DNA from: an uncultured Bacteroidales bacterium
GTDB taxonomy: Bacteria > Bacteroidota > Bacteroidia > Bacteroidales > P3
DNA: 64,000 nt
Direction: 5' to 3'
NCBI GenBank assembly: GCA_937886715.1
Contig: CAKZZD010000017.1
Span: 62,001-126,000, forward strand
Both the position numbers and the translations under genes were made by a program. This document shows, piece after piece, positions 17,202 through 25,817 of this stretch (within the stretch, counting starts at the first letter, position 1; each line of letters begins with the position of its first letter). The notes under the pieces were generated by a model. It saw only the letters and a program-made list of their open reading frames with translations, had not been told where the DNA came from and did not search any database.

Positions 17202-19274
17202 TTATTTCTCCAAACGGATGCGGGCGTCGACGGCAGTGACGTAGCGCGGGTTGCCCAGCAGCGGGTTGAGGTCCATCTCAGCAATCTCGGGAGCCGCCTG
17301 CACCAGGGCGCTGACGCGGGCCACCTGCTCGGCATAGAGGTCGATGTTGACAGGCTCCTGGCCGCGCACTCCCTGCAGGATCTTGTAGCCACGCAGGTGG
17401 GTGAGCATCTCTTTGGCCTCAGCAGCCGTGATGGGCGCCAGGGCGCTCTGCACGTCTTTCAGCACCTCGATGAAGATGCCGCCCAAGCCGAAGAAGATCT
17501 GATGGCCGAATTTGTCGTCGCGGATAGCTCCGATATACACGTCCGTGCCGTCGAGCATCGGGTACATCTCCACGGCGTAGGTCTCGGGAATCACAATCAG
17601 GCGGTCGAACTCCTTGGCCACGGTGTCGAGGTCTTTCACACCCAGCGTGACACCGCCCACGTCGCTCTTATGCAACGGGCCGACAACCTTCATCACCAGC
17701 GGCACGTCTTTCGAACAACCCACCTCTTTGGCAAAGGCCAGGGCGTCTTCTTTCTTCGACACCTCGACGCTCTTCTTGCGGCTGATGCCGGCGGCGTCGA
17801 GCAGCTCGTTGTAGTCGGCAATCTCCATGTATCCGTCCTTGCAACGGTCGATGGTCTTGCGGATGCGGGCCACGTCGATCTGCGGCAGCTCCACATGTTC
17901 AGGCTGCGGTTTCGGTGTGTGGTACACCTTGCAGATGGCGTTGCCGAGCACGCACTCCTCAGGGAAGTTGATACGTCCCTTGGCGATGAAATCGTTGATT
18001 TCGTCCTTGACGTTGATGATCGACGGCAACACGGGGAAGATGGGCTTCTTGCAGGTCTTCATCTTCTCGTCGAGCAGGTCATAGACCTCCTTGTTGCTGA
18101 ACAGTCCCGGCGAGCCAAAGATGACCACCGAGAAGTCGATGTCGGTGTATTCGTTCTCCACCGTGTCGATGATGTAGCCCAACTGTTCGGCGGTGCCGGT
18201 AGCGAGGAAGTCGATGGGGTTGCCCACCGAGCTACCGGCAAAGAGTTTCTCAAGCAGGGCGGGGCTGGCGGGGTGCTCTTTGAGCGAGGGCACTTCCATG
18301 CCGCCGTTGCTGAGCACGTCGGTCAGCATCACAGCGGGGCCGCCGGCGTGGGTGATCACGGCGCAGCGCTTGCCCTTGATTTCGGGGTGCATGAAAACGG
18401 CGCAAACGGTGGTCAGCTCCTGGCGGTTCTGGCAACGCACGATGCCGGCTTTGCGGAACAGGGCGTCGACAGCTGCATCATTGGTGGCCAAAGCGCCCGT
18501 GTGCGACGAGGCGGCACGGCTGCCGGCGGCCGATCCACCGCTCTTGATGGCGGCAATGTGGCAGCCCTTGTTGATCAGGCTGCGGCTATGTTTCAGCAGG
18601 CGCTGCGGGTCGCCGATTTTCTCCATATAAAGCATGATGACGTGGCTCGACTTCTCGGGATCGAAGGTCTCGTCCAGATGTTCCAGCACGTCCTCAATAC
18701 CCAGCTGGGCGCTGTTTCCGACTGCCCACACGCTGTTGAATTTCAGTCCGTTGCTCATGCCGTATTCTTTGATGAACACAGCCGTGGCACCGCTGCCGGT
18801 GATGAAGTCCACACCCTTGGGGTCCAGCGGGGGAATCGGTGTGTCGAAGCATCCCGCATAGTTCACGTTGAGGAAGCCGGTGCAGTTGGGGCCGATGAGC
18901 GAGCCTCCCACCGAGTTGATGGTGTCCACGATGTGTTTCTCGATGGCGGCACCCTCGGCGTTCTCCTCCGAGAAACCGGCGCTGACAATGATGAAGCCCT
19001 TGCAGCCCTTCTCCTTGGCCAGCACGTCGACGGTCTGTGCGCAGAACTTGGCAGCAATGCAGAGAATGGCGCAGTCCACCTGCGGAAGGTCCTCGACTTT
19101 GGCGTAGCATTTCACGCCCTGCACTTCGGTCTCTTTGGGGTTGACAGTATATATCTGCCCTTTGAACGGGCTCTCCAACAGGTTCTTGAGCGACTTGCCG
19201 CCCGGCTTATGGATGTCTGACGATGCACCGCACACGACGATGCTTCTGGGGTTGAGTAATTCTTTTGCTATCAT
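17202..19274 (-). CDS. ADP-forming acyl-CoA (acetyl-CoA) synthetase, fused alpha-beta
   Basis: A 690-residue cytosolic enzyme that converts an acyl-CoA, ADP and phosphate to the acid, CoA and ATP (or the reverse). The N-terminal half has a CoA-binding Rossmann fold (VCGASSD, then the IGPNCTGF loop at about 127-135). The ligase-CoA domain has the phosphorylated His in SHTGALA (His 258). The C-terminal part is an ATP-grasp domain with KVVGPLHKSDVGGV. Both subunits are fused in alpha-then-beta order. In an anaerobic fermenter the enzyme can make ATP from acetyl-CoA or from amino-acid-derived acyl-CoAs; the exact substrate is not readable. A strong promoter at 19360-19389 lies upstream. Confidence 0.9.
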   Translation of the reverse strand: MIAKELLNPRSIVVCGASSDIHKPGGKSLKNLLESPFKGQIYTVNPKETEVQGVKCYAKVEDLPQVDCAILCIAAKFCAQTVDVLAKEKGCKGFIIVSAGFSEENAEGAAIEKHIVDTINSVGGSLIGPNCTGFLNVNYAGCFDTPIPPLDPKGVDFITGSGATAVFIKEYGMSNGLKFNSVWAVGNSAQLGIEDVLEHLDETFDPEKSSHVIMLYMEKIGDPQRLLKHSRSLINKGCHIAAIKSGGSAAGSRAASSHTGALATNDAAVDALFRKAGIVRCQNRQELTTVCAVFMHPEIKGKRCAVITHAGGPAVMLTDVLSNGGMEVPSLKEHPASPALLEKLFAGSSVGNPIDFLATGTAEQLGYIIDTVENEYTDIDFSVVIFGSPGLFSNKEVYDLLDEKMKTCKKPIFPVLPSIINVKDEINDFIAKGRINFPEECVLGNAICKVYHTPKPQPEHVELPQIDVARIRKTIDRCKDGYMEIADYNELLDAAGISRKKSVEVSKKEDALAFAKEVGCSKDVPLVMKVVGPLHKSDVGGVTLGVKDLDTVAKEFDRLIVIPETYAVEMYPMLDGTDVYIGAIRDDKFGHQIFFGLGGIFIEVLKDVQSALAPITAAEAKEMLTHLRGYKILQGVRGQEPVNIDLYAEQVARVSALVQAAPEIAEMDLNPLLGNPRYVTAVDARIRLEK

Positions 19275-19359
19275 GTTTTTATCTTTTGTTTACGGGTTAC
19301 GTATTATTCCCCTTTAACGACAATTAACAAGTTTTATTGTCCGCACGCCGTAATAATGT

Positions 19360-19389
19360 CAAAAATATCTGAAAAAGTCACCCTGCAAA
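19360..19389 (-). promoter_or_regulatory. Bacteroidetes promoter for the acyl-CoA synthetase gene
   Basis: On the minus strand TTTG (19389-19386), an 18-nt spacer, then TATTTTTG (19367-19360), a near-perfect match to the Bacteroidetes -33/-7 pattern. The -33 box overlaps the last codons of hydE, and the leader is about 80 nt. Confidence 0.75.
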
Positions 19390-20367
19390 GTCGCCCCTGT
19401 CGGTCGGCACCTCAAAGCCGATGGCCTTCATGCGGGCGCGGATGTCGTTGGCGCTTTCGGCCGCCTCGCTGCCGGTGGCCAGCTTGTTGTTGTAGATGCT
19501 GTACAGCGCGCGGGTGTCCTGCGGCGATAGGTTGGGCATCACCACGTTGGCCCCGGCGGCGATGGCCCGTTCGCGTCCGGTGGGATGCATGGTGCCCAGG
19601 GCCGAGGTGGCCGGCAGCAGCACATGGGGATGGATGATGCGGATGATGGCCAGCAACCGCAGCGTGGCCTCCACACTGCCCGCCGGCGACTCCTCGAACG
19701 GTGTGCCCGAAGCCGGGATGAACGGCCCGATGCCCACCATCTCGGGCCGGAAGTCGCGGATGAAGTCGAGGTCTTTCTGCAGCGTGTCGAGCGTCTGTCC
19801 GGGCGACCCCACCATGAAGCCGCAGCCCACCTGGTAGCCCAATTCGCGCAGGTCATGCAGGCACTGCATGCGGTGTTCGAAACTCATCTCCTTGGGGTGG
19901 AGGTGCGCGTAGTGGTCGGCATCGGCCGTCTCGTGGCGCAGCAGGTAGCGGTCGGCACCCGCCTCGCGCAAGCGGCGGAAACTGTCGCGGCCGCGCTCTC
20001 CAAGCGACAGGGTGATGGCGCAGTCGGGATGGGCCTTGCGGATAGCGGCCACAATGTCGCACATCACCTCGTCGGTGAACCATCCGTCCTCGCCGCCCTG
20101 CAGCACAAAGGTGCGGAAGCCCAAGGCATGCCCTGTGCGGCAACATTCCAGAATCTGTTCTTTGGTCAGCCTGTAACGCGTCAGTCGTGGCGCATCGCGC
20201 CGGATGCCGCAGTACAGGCAGTTGTTCTTGCAATGGTTGCTGATCTCGATCAGACCCCTCATGAACACTCTCCGGCCATACACCTCATCGCGTATGCGCG
20301 AAGCCTCGGCATACAGCTCTTCCACGGCATTGGGGTCGGATGTGGTCAGCAGTCGGCGTATGTTCAT
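19378..20367 (-). CDS. hydE: [FeFe] hydrogenase H-cluster radical SAM maturase HydE
   Basis: A 329-residue radical SAM enzyme. The cluster motif CxxxCxxC is in NHCKNNCLYCGIR (Cys 46, 50, 53), with the Arg after it typical of HydE/BioB-like proteins. Downstream blocks LQGGEDGWFTDE, SLGERGRDSFRRLREAGADRYLLRHET and GSPGQT match HydE rather than biotin synthase or the methylornithine synthase PylB. HydE works with HydF and HydG to build the dithiomethylamine-bridged di-iron site. None of those genes, nor a hydrogenase, is in this window. The start ATG overlaps the stop of the GH20 gene (ATGA), so the two are co-translated. Confidence 0.9.
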   Translation of the reverse strand: MNIRRLLTTSDPNAVEELYAEASRIRDEVYGRRVFMRGLIEISNHCKNNCLYCGIRRDAPRLTRYRLTKEQILECCRTGHALGFRTFVLQGGEDGWFTDEVMCDIVAAIRKAHPDCAITLSLGERGRDSFRRLREAGADRYLLRHETADADHYAHLHPKEMSFEHRMQCLHDLRELGYQVGCGFMVGSPGQTLDTLQKDLDFIRDFRPEMVGIGPFIPASGTPFEESPAGSVEATLRLLAIIRIIHPHVLLPATSALGTMHPTGRERAIAAGANVVMPNLSPQDTRALYSIYNNKLATGSEAAESANDIRARMKAIGFEVPTDRGDFAG

Positions 20368-22226
20368 TTGATGACGTATTCGTAGATCGAGTCGCGCTCG
20401 ATGTCGTTATACACTGGCAGTATCTTGATGTGCGTGCCGCGCTCCAGGTTGATGGGTCCCAGATAGATGGCGCTCTGCCGCGTGGGCGTCGACATGTCGG
20501 TGGTGTAGAAGATGTAGGTGTTGGGCACCTCCGTCTCAATGGCCACGTTCATGGTGTGGTCGTCGATTTTGCGCACCTTGAATTGCGGAGTGAACGACCC
20601 CTCGCAGTAGTTGTATCCCTTGGCGCTCAGGCGGTTCTTGTGGTCCTCCACCTTGCGTCGGAAGTGGTTCCAGTCGGTGGCCTCCTGCTGGCTCCACAGT
20701 TTCTCGCTGATGGCCAGCATGCGCGGCAGCAGCATGTATTCGGCATGTGAGGGAGTGTTGATGTATTCGGTCCACAAGTTGCACTGGCCGCCCAGGATAT
20801 TGGCGGCGATATGGCTGTTGGTGCCCATCGGCACAGGGTCGAATTCGTAGGCCTTCGACAGGGTGATCAGCCCGCCGATAGAAGCCGGCTGGTAGCGGCT
20901 GTCGGCCTGGTAGTAGTCGAGATAGCAATGGCTGGTGGGGCACATGATCACCTTGCTGCCGTCGCGGGCTGCCGTCATGCCGTTCTGCACACCGCGCCAT
21001 GCCATCACCACGGCGTTGCTGCTCAGGCTGCCGTCGTCCACTTCGTCCCAGCCGATGACGGTGCGTCCGCGCGACGCCAGGTGGTCTTCGATCTGCCGCA
21101 TGAACCACCCCTGCAGCTCCGCCTCGTCGCGCAGGTGCTCGGTGCGTATACGGCGCTGGCAGCGTGGACATTGCTTCCATTTGTCCCACACCGCCTCGTC
21201 GCCGCCGATGTGGATATATTTTGAAGGGAATATCTCCAGCATCTCGTCGAGGAGGTCCTTGAACACGATCAGCGTTGAGTCGTTGCCGGCGCAGACGATG
21301 TCCTTGGGCGGCCAGTAGGGGCCGATGGGAATCTCGCAGGGCTGGCCGTCGCACGACAGCTGCGGATAGGATGCCAGCAGCGCGCAGGTGTGGCCCGGCA
21401 TCTCGATCTCGGGAATGATCTCGATGCCCCGGTTGGCGGCATATTGCACCAGGTCGACCAGCTCCTCGCGGCTGTAGAAGCCGCCATAGGTGGTCCGTTC
21501 GCCCTCCTGCGCCGGCTCGGCCTGGCCCCAGGGCTGGTCGTCGCGGTCCACGCGCCACGACCCCACGGTGTTCAGCCGCGGATATTTCTCGCTCGGCAGG
21601 CGCCAGCCGTGGTCGTCGGTCAGGTGGAAATGGAATTTGTTCAGCTTGTACATCGCCATCACGTCGATGTATTTCTTCACGAACTTGATGGGGAAGAAAT
21701 GGCGGCACACGTCAAGGTGGGCGCCGCGCCAGCTGAAGCGCGGATAGTCCAGAATGGTGCATTCCGGCAGGGTGATCGCGTGGTACGACGTTTTCACCAC
21801 ATCGGTGGGCAGCATCTGGATGAATGTCTGATAGGCGTAGAACAGGCCCGTCTCGGTGTTGGCCGACATGCGGATGCCCGTTGAGCGCACCTCCAGCAGG
21901 TAGCCCTCGTCGCCCAGCTCCGAATTGACGGTGTCGTTGAGTATCAGCTCGATGTCGTTGTTCTCGGTGGACGACACAAGCGTCGGACGCAAGTGCGCAT
22001 GGCGCAGCGACTTCATGATGTAGCGCGCCGTGGACGAGTTCTGTCCCAGATTGACCATACTGATGGCGGGGTTGTCCTTCAGGGTGTAGGATCCCTCTTT
22101 CTGCACCTGGAACACCGGCTCGGGAATGATGTTGAGGTTGGTGACGGTGACGCTGCGGTGGCACGAGGTGCCCAGCACCGCCGCCAATATCACCAGGAGG
22201 CAATATTTTTTCATCATTGTCGACAT
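20364..22226 (-). CDS. Beta-N-acetylhexosaminidase, GH20, exported
   Basis: A 620-residue glycosidase that releases terminal GlcNAc or GalNAc from glycans. An N-terminal hydrophobic segment ends at a Cys in LGTSC (residues 18-22), compatible with a lipoprotein or ordinary signal peptide. A GH20b-like N-terminal domain covers about 30-160. The (beta/alpha)8 domain starts at FSWRGAHLDVCRHF (165-177) and has the catalytic Asp-Glu pair in IHIGGDEAVWDKW (Asp 343, Glu 344). A beta C-terminal domain follows after about 500. Length is typical. With the sialidase 12 kb away it fits stepwise trimming of host glycans. It overlaps hydE by 4 bp, an unexpected pairing. Confidence 0.95.
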   Translation of the reverse strand: MSTMMKKYCLLVILAAVLGTSCHRSVTVTNLNIIPEPVFQVQKEGSYTLKDNPAISMVNLGQNSSTARYIMKSLRHAHLRPTLVSSTENNDIELILNDTVNSELGDEGYLLEVRSTGIRMSANTETGLFYAYQTFIQMLPTDVVKTSYHAITLPECTILDYPRFSWRGAHLDVCRHFFPIKFVKKYIDVMAMYKLNKFHFHLTDDHGWRLPSEKYPRLNTVGSWRVDRDDQPWGQAEPAQEGERTTYGGFYSREELVDLVQYAANRGIEIIPEIEMPGHTCALLASYPQLSCDGQPCEIPIGPYWPPKDIVCAGNDSTLIVFKDLLDEMLEIFPSKYIHIGGDEAVWDKWKQCPRCQRRIRTEHLRDEAELQGWFMRQIEDHLASRGRTVIGWDEVDDGSLSSNAVVMAWRGVQNGMTAARDGSKVIMCPTSHCYLDYYQADSRYQPASIGGLITLSKAYEFDPVPMGTNSHIAANILGGQCNLWTEYINTPSHAEYMLLPRMLAISEKLWSQQEATDWNHFRRKVEDHKNRLSAKGYNYCEGSFTPQFKVRKIDDHTMNVAIETEVPNTYIFYTTDMSTPTRQSAIYLGPINLERGTHIKILPVYNDIERDSIYEYVIK

Positions 22227-22310
22227 TGTTTTATCTCCATAACGGAAAACGGCGCGAAATATTATGTGCCCACTCCCGACGCTGTCCGAAACGGCCTAAC
22301 TGCTTGTCTT

Positions 22311-22390
22311 CCACCTATCAACACCTTACCAACTCCTACCGTGGTAGGAGTTGGGTAGGAGATGGTAAGGAGAAGGTATTGAGAATGTGC
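22311..22390. repeat. 11-bp-phased palindromic element E (distinct unit)
   Basis: Right arm: successive 11-mers TAGGAGTTGGG (22345-22355), TAGGAGATGGT (22356-22366), AAGGAGAAGGT (22367-22377) and ATTGAGAATGT (22378-22388). The left arm (22301-22340) read on the minus strand gives TAGGAGTTGGT, AAGGTGTTGAT and AGGTGGAAGAC in the same register. AACTCCTACC (22331-22340) and GGTAGGAGTT (22343-22352) pair perfectly across the centre. It lies in the 330-bp gap between the divergent GH20 and GT5-like genes. That gap otherwise contains only the promoter at 22498-22528. Confidence 0.65.
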
Positions 22391-22497
22391 GGTTTGGGAG
22401 GGTGGGGATGAGGCGTGCAAGGAAGGTTCGCGTGACGGTTTTTGAGGCGGGTACGGATGCTGTGGAGGACGGTTTTTGGGGGCGGATGAAATTAAAT

Positions 22498-22528
22498 TTT
22501 GCCATGTCGGATTTTTTTTCTAATTTTG
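22498..22528 (+). promoter_or_regulatory. Bacteroidetes promoter for the GT5-like operon
   Basis: TTTG (22498-22501), a 19-nt spacer, then TAATTTTG (22521-22528), an excellent match to the phylum consensus. The start codon is 28 nt further on. Confidence 0.8.
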
Positions 22529-22556
22529 CATATTCAAAGGTATATAGTATATTAAA

Positions 22557-23378
22557 ATGTCAAAAGGTAGGATTTTATTTGTCAATCAGGAGATTGTGCC
22601 GTTCTCAGGAGAATCGGAAAGAGGAATGCTCGGACGCTATTTGCCGGCAAAAACGCAGGAGATGGGCCGTGAGATCAGAGTGTTCATGCCCAAATTCCAT
22701 TCCGTCAACGAACGCAAGCATCAGTTGCACGAGGTGATTCGTTTGTCGGGAATGAACCTGATAGTGAACAATTGCGATCATCAGCTGATAATCAAGGTGG
22801 GGTCGATACCGACAGCCCGCATGCAGGTGTATTTTATTGACAATGAGGAGTACTTCGCCAACCGCGAGGATGCCCTCGACGATGCAGGCCGTCTGGCCGG
22901 CGACACCGACGAGCGGCTGCTGTTCTTCGGACGCGGCACGCTTGAGGCTGTGCGCAAGCTGGCCTGGCAGCCGCACCTGATCAATTTCACGGGGTGGTTC
23001 TCGTCGATGATTCCGTTCTATCTGCGCCGCATCAACAAGGAGAATGCTTTCTTCAATGGCACGAAGCTCGTGGTGACGCTCACCGACGACGACTTCCAGG
23101 GCCATGTGGGCGGCGAGCTGGAACGCAAGATGAAGAACGACAACGCGACGGCCAAGGACCTGCGCCTTTACGGGCACGACGACTACATGGGCCTGATGAA
23201 GGCGGCCATCACCTATTCGCAGGGCGTGATCATCGGTTCGCCGAATGTGAACCCCGAGCTGGTGGCCTTTGCCAAGGAGGCGAAGCGCAATGTGCTCGAC
23301 TATATCGAGGACCGCAACGAGTTCTTTGCCCGCATCAATAAGTTTTACGACACAATTATCGGAAAAATCGAGAATTGA
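22557..23378 (+). CDS. Glycogen/starch synthase N-terminal-domain protein (GT5-like)
   Basis: A 273-residue cytosolic protein that resembles only the N-terminal Rossmann domain of glycogen synthase: it opens GRILFVNQEIVPF, then SERGMLGRYLPAKTQEMGREIRVFMPKF and FTGWFSSMIPFYLRR. Full GT5 enzymes are about 470-500 residues with a second Rossmann domain, which is absent here. The usual ADP-glucose-binding Lys-x-Gly-Gly is replaced by SERGMLG. Stand-alone proteins like this are common in Bacteroidetes next to DUF4270 genes, as here, and usually carry the glycogen synthase name. Whether it has transferase activity is doubtful. It heads a four-gene unit with the DUF4270, MORN-like and Maf genes. Confidence 0.8.
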   Translation: MSKGRILFVNQEIVPFSGESERGMLGRYLPAKTQEMGREIRVFMPKFHSVNERKHQLHEVIRLSGMNLIVNNCDHQLIIKVGSIPTARMQVYFIDNEEYFANREDALDDAGRLAGDTDERLLFFGRGTLEAVRKLAWQPHLINFTGWFSSMIPFYLRRINKENAFFNGTKLVVTLTDDDFQGHVGGELERKMKNDNATAKDLRLYGHDDYMGLMKAAITYSQGVIIGSPNVNPELVAFAKEAKRNVLDYIEDRNEFFARINKFYDTIIGKIEN

Positions 23379-23386
23379 CACCAGAC

Positions 23387-24661
23387 ATGAAAAGGTATTT
23401 CCACACGCTGGCCTTTACTATTGCAGCTGCCCTAATGGCCGTACTGCCGGCCGCATGTACTGAGGACGAATCGGAAATTGGACTGAACCTTGTCGACCCG
23501 ATGACGGTGTACGACGGAAAGATTGACACGCTGTATGCCGACTGGGCGTATGGCGAGCGCGACGATTCGTTGCGCACGTCGGGCTATTCCTATTGCGCCA
23601 TCGGCAACTACCGCGACGCGGTGTTCGGTGCCGTGACGTCGACGCTCTACACGCAGGTGGCCCTGCCTGCGGCTTCGAATTCGATCAATTTTGCTCCCGG
23701 GTCGGGTATCGTGATCGACTCGGTGGTGCTCTATTTTGTGCGTGACGCGCTGTATCCCGACTCCACACGCGACTATCGCTTCCATTTCGAGGTGCGTACG
23801 CTGGCCGAGCCTGTGCTGGCTGACACGGTGTACTATGGCTTCGACTCGATTGCGGTCGACATGACGCGCAAGGCCTTTTTCGACGACGTGGTGACTGTCC
23901 GCAGCAGCGACACGCTGATACGGCTGCGGCTTGACGACGACTTCCGCGATGTGATCGGCATCTCGGCTGAGGCGGCCGATTTTGCCGAGGCGGTGAAGGG
24001 TCTGCGCATCCGCATCCTTGACGATGCCGACCAGGGTGTGGTGTCGGTCGACATGTCGGCGATGAACACACGCCTCTCGGCCTACTATCATTTTGGCGAT
24101 ATTGACACCGCCGAGAGCGAGTACCAGTTTGATATCGGCAACGTGGCGGCCCATTTTATGCATTATGGCCACGACTACAGCGGCACCGAGTTTGGTGGGC
24201 GCGATTCGGTGGGGGCCATGGATCGCATGTGCCTTGAGCCGCTGGGCGGCTACAATGTGTGGGTGTCGTTCGACAGCGCCGTGAAACGTTTCCACCGTGA
24301 GCATCCCGAGGCGGCTATCCACCATGCCGAGATGCTGCTGCCGGTGGCGGCCACGAATAACGACGGCGCCACACGTCCCGACCGCATCATGGCTTTCGTC
24401 AAGGACACGGGTAATGTGGAGCGCTATATCAACGATATCATCGATGCCTACATGTATGCCGGATTCGACGGGCAGTACTACAGTGACAAGAATGCCTACC
24501 GCTTGCGCGTGACGCAGCACCTGCAGGGAATGCTTCGCGCCGACGGCGACAAGGGCACGATGCTGGTGCTCAATTCGCGCCGCAATTCGGCAGCCCGCAC
24601 TATATTGAACGGTCCGAATTCGGACAAGCCCCTGAAGATTGTATTTGTTTACAGCGAGTAA
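23387..24661 (+). CDS. DUF4270 lipoprotein
   Basis: A 424-residue protein from ATG 23387-23389, 8 nt after the previous stop. The signal peptide ends in a lipobox LPAAC (Cys about 22), followed by TEDESEIG, so it should be lipid-anchored. The rest is beta-rich with motifs such as IGNYRDAVFGAVTSTLYTQV and IVIDSVVLYF that are characteristic of DUF4270 in Bacteroidetes. Molecular role unknown; the constant pairing with the GT5-like gene hints at a shared envelope or polysaccharide process. Confidence 0.85.
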   Translation: MKRYFHTLAFTIAAALMAVLPAACTEDESEIGLNLVDPMTVYDGKIDTLYADWAYGERDDSLRTSGYSYCAIGNYRDAVFGAVTSTLYTQVALPAASNSINFAPGSGIVIDSVVLYFVRDALYPDSTRDYRFHFEVRTLAEPVLADTVYYGFDSIAVDMTRKAFFDDVVTVRSSDTLIRLRLDDDFRDVIGISAEAADFAEAVKGLRIRILDDADQGVVSVDMSAMNTRLSAYYHFGDIDTAESEYQFDIGNVAAHFMHYGHDYSGTEFGGRDSVGAMDRMCLEPLGGYNVWVSFDSAVKRFHREHPEAAIHHAEMLLPVAATNNDGATRPDRIMAFVKDTGNVERYINDIIDAYMYAGFDGQYYSDKNAYRLRVTQHLQGMLRADGDKGTMLVLNSRRNSAARTILNGPNSDKPLKIVFVYSE

Positions 24662-24674
24662 AACCCACTATAGT

Positions 24675-25817
24675 ATGAAGAGAATCAGCATCCTCGTTAT
24701 GGCCGGATTGTTGTTGCCGGCATGTGTGTCGGCGCAGACGCGCTATCAGAAGACGTACAGCAACAGTACGCAGGTGTCGGTGGAAGGAATGATGACCGAC
24801 AACGAACTGCGCACGGGCAAGTGGACGTGGTGGTACCCCACCGGACAGATGTCGCAGGAGGGCACCTACAAGAACGGCAAAAAGACGGGCACGTGGACGC
24901 TGTATTATGAGGACGGCAGCCGCATGGCCGAAGAGTGCTACGAGACGGGCGTCACGCGCAGCTGGTATCGCAACGGCGACTTGAAGAGCGAGGTGAATGT
25001 GGAAAACGGAAAACGTAACGGCACCTACAAGTCGTGGTACGCCAACGGCCAGCAGGAAGAGGAGCTGGTGTATGTGAACGGCAGCCGCGAGGGCGAGTCG
25101 CGCCAATGGCACGAGAACGGCAAGTTGCGCTTCCGTGGAGTGTACAAGGACAACGAGCTGCAGGGCGAGGCCACTTGGTGGCTGGCCGACGGCAAGAAGG
25201 ATATGGAAGGCCGGCTGGTGAACGGCGAGCAGGACGGCGAATGGACATTCTATTGGCGCACCAACGGCAAGGTGGGTATTCGCGGTTCGTATGCTGCCGG
25301 CAAGGAAATCGGCCTCTGGACATATTACTATGAGACGGGCGAAAAATGGCGTGCCGGCAACTATCGCGCAGGCAAACGTCAGGGTCTTTGGACCACCTGG
25401 TACGAGAGCGGCAAGAAGCTGCACGAGGGCAACTATCTGAACGACCTTGAGGACGGCGAATGGACTTCCTGGTATGAGGATGGCAAGGTGGACTACTACG
25501 GCACATTCACCGAGGGACGCAAGGACGGCGAGTGGCGCGGCTTGTACGACGACGGTTCGGTGCGCTATGTGATACACTATGCCGACGACGAGAAGGACGG
25601 CGAGGAGGTCCGCTATTATCCCAACGGCAATGTCGAGCTACGCCAGAATTTCAGCAATGGTGTGCTGAACGGGAAGTTTGAGCGCTTCAACGAGGCTGGC
25701 GGTCCTGTGGAAAAGGGCCAGTTTGTCGACGGCGAGAAGGATGGCAAGTGGGTGTGGTACGACAACGGCCGCGAGGTCTACAAGGCCAAGTTCAAGGCCG
25801 GCAAGGAAGTGAAATGA
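24675..25817 (+). CDS. Exported MORN_2-repeat (YwqK-like) protein
   Basis: A 380-residue protein from ATG 24675-24677, with a signal peptide (1-21, ending CVSAQ). From residue 40 on it is made of about 14 repeats of 22-24 residues with the pattern W-YY-x-G-x-x-x-x-G-x-Y-x-x-G-x-x-x-G, for example GKWTWWYPTGQMSQEGTYKN. This is the MORN_2/YwqK repeat, sometimes named as a toxin-antitoxin component, but a signal peptide and the lack of a toxin neighbour argue for a cell-envelope role. It overlaps maf by ATGA, so they are co-translated. Confidence 0.8.
   Translation: MKRISILVMAGLLLPACVSAQTRYQKTYSNSTQVSVEGMMTDNELRTGKWTWWYPTGQMSQEGTYKNGKKTGTWTLYYEDGSRMAEECYETGVTRSWYRNGDLKSEVNVENGKRNGTYKSWYANGQQEEELVYVNGSREGESRQWHENGKLRFRGVYKDNELQGEATWWLADGKKDMEGRLVNGEQDGEWTFYWRTNGKVGIRGSYAAGKEIGLWTYYYETGEKWRAGNYRAGKRQGLWTTWYESGKKLHEGNYLNDLEDGEWTSWYEDGKVDYYGTFTEGRKDGEWRGLYDDGSVRYVIHYADDEKDGEEVRYYPNGNVELRQNFSNGVLNGKFERFNEAGGPVEKGQFVDGEKDGKWVWYDNGREVYKAKFKAGKEVK

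Noticed and set aside
17079..19220. 713-codon open frame on the plus strand, opposite the acyl-CoA synthetase gene
   Set aside because: It is the antisense shadow of a well conserved gene, with no recognisable protein motif. High GC removes stops from the opposite strand.
24675..25817. Toxin-antitoxin system (YwqK antitoxin)
   Set aside because: The repeat matches the name, but the protein has a signal peptide and no toxin gene is adjacent.
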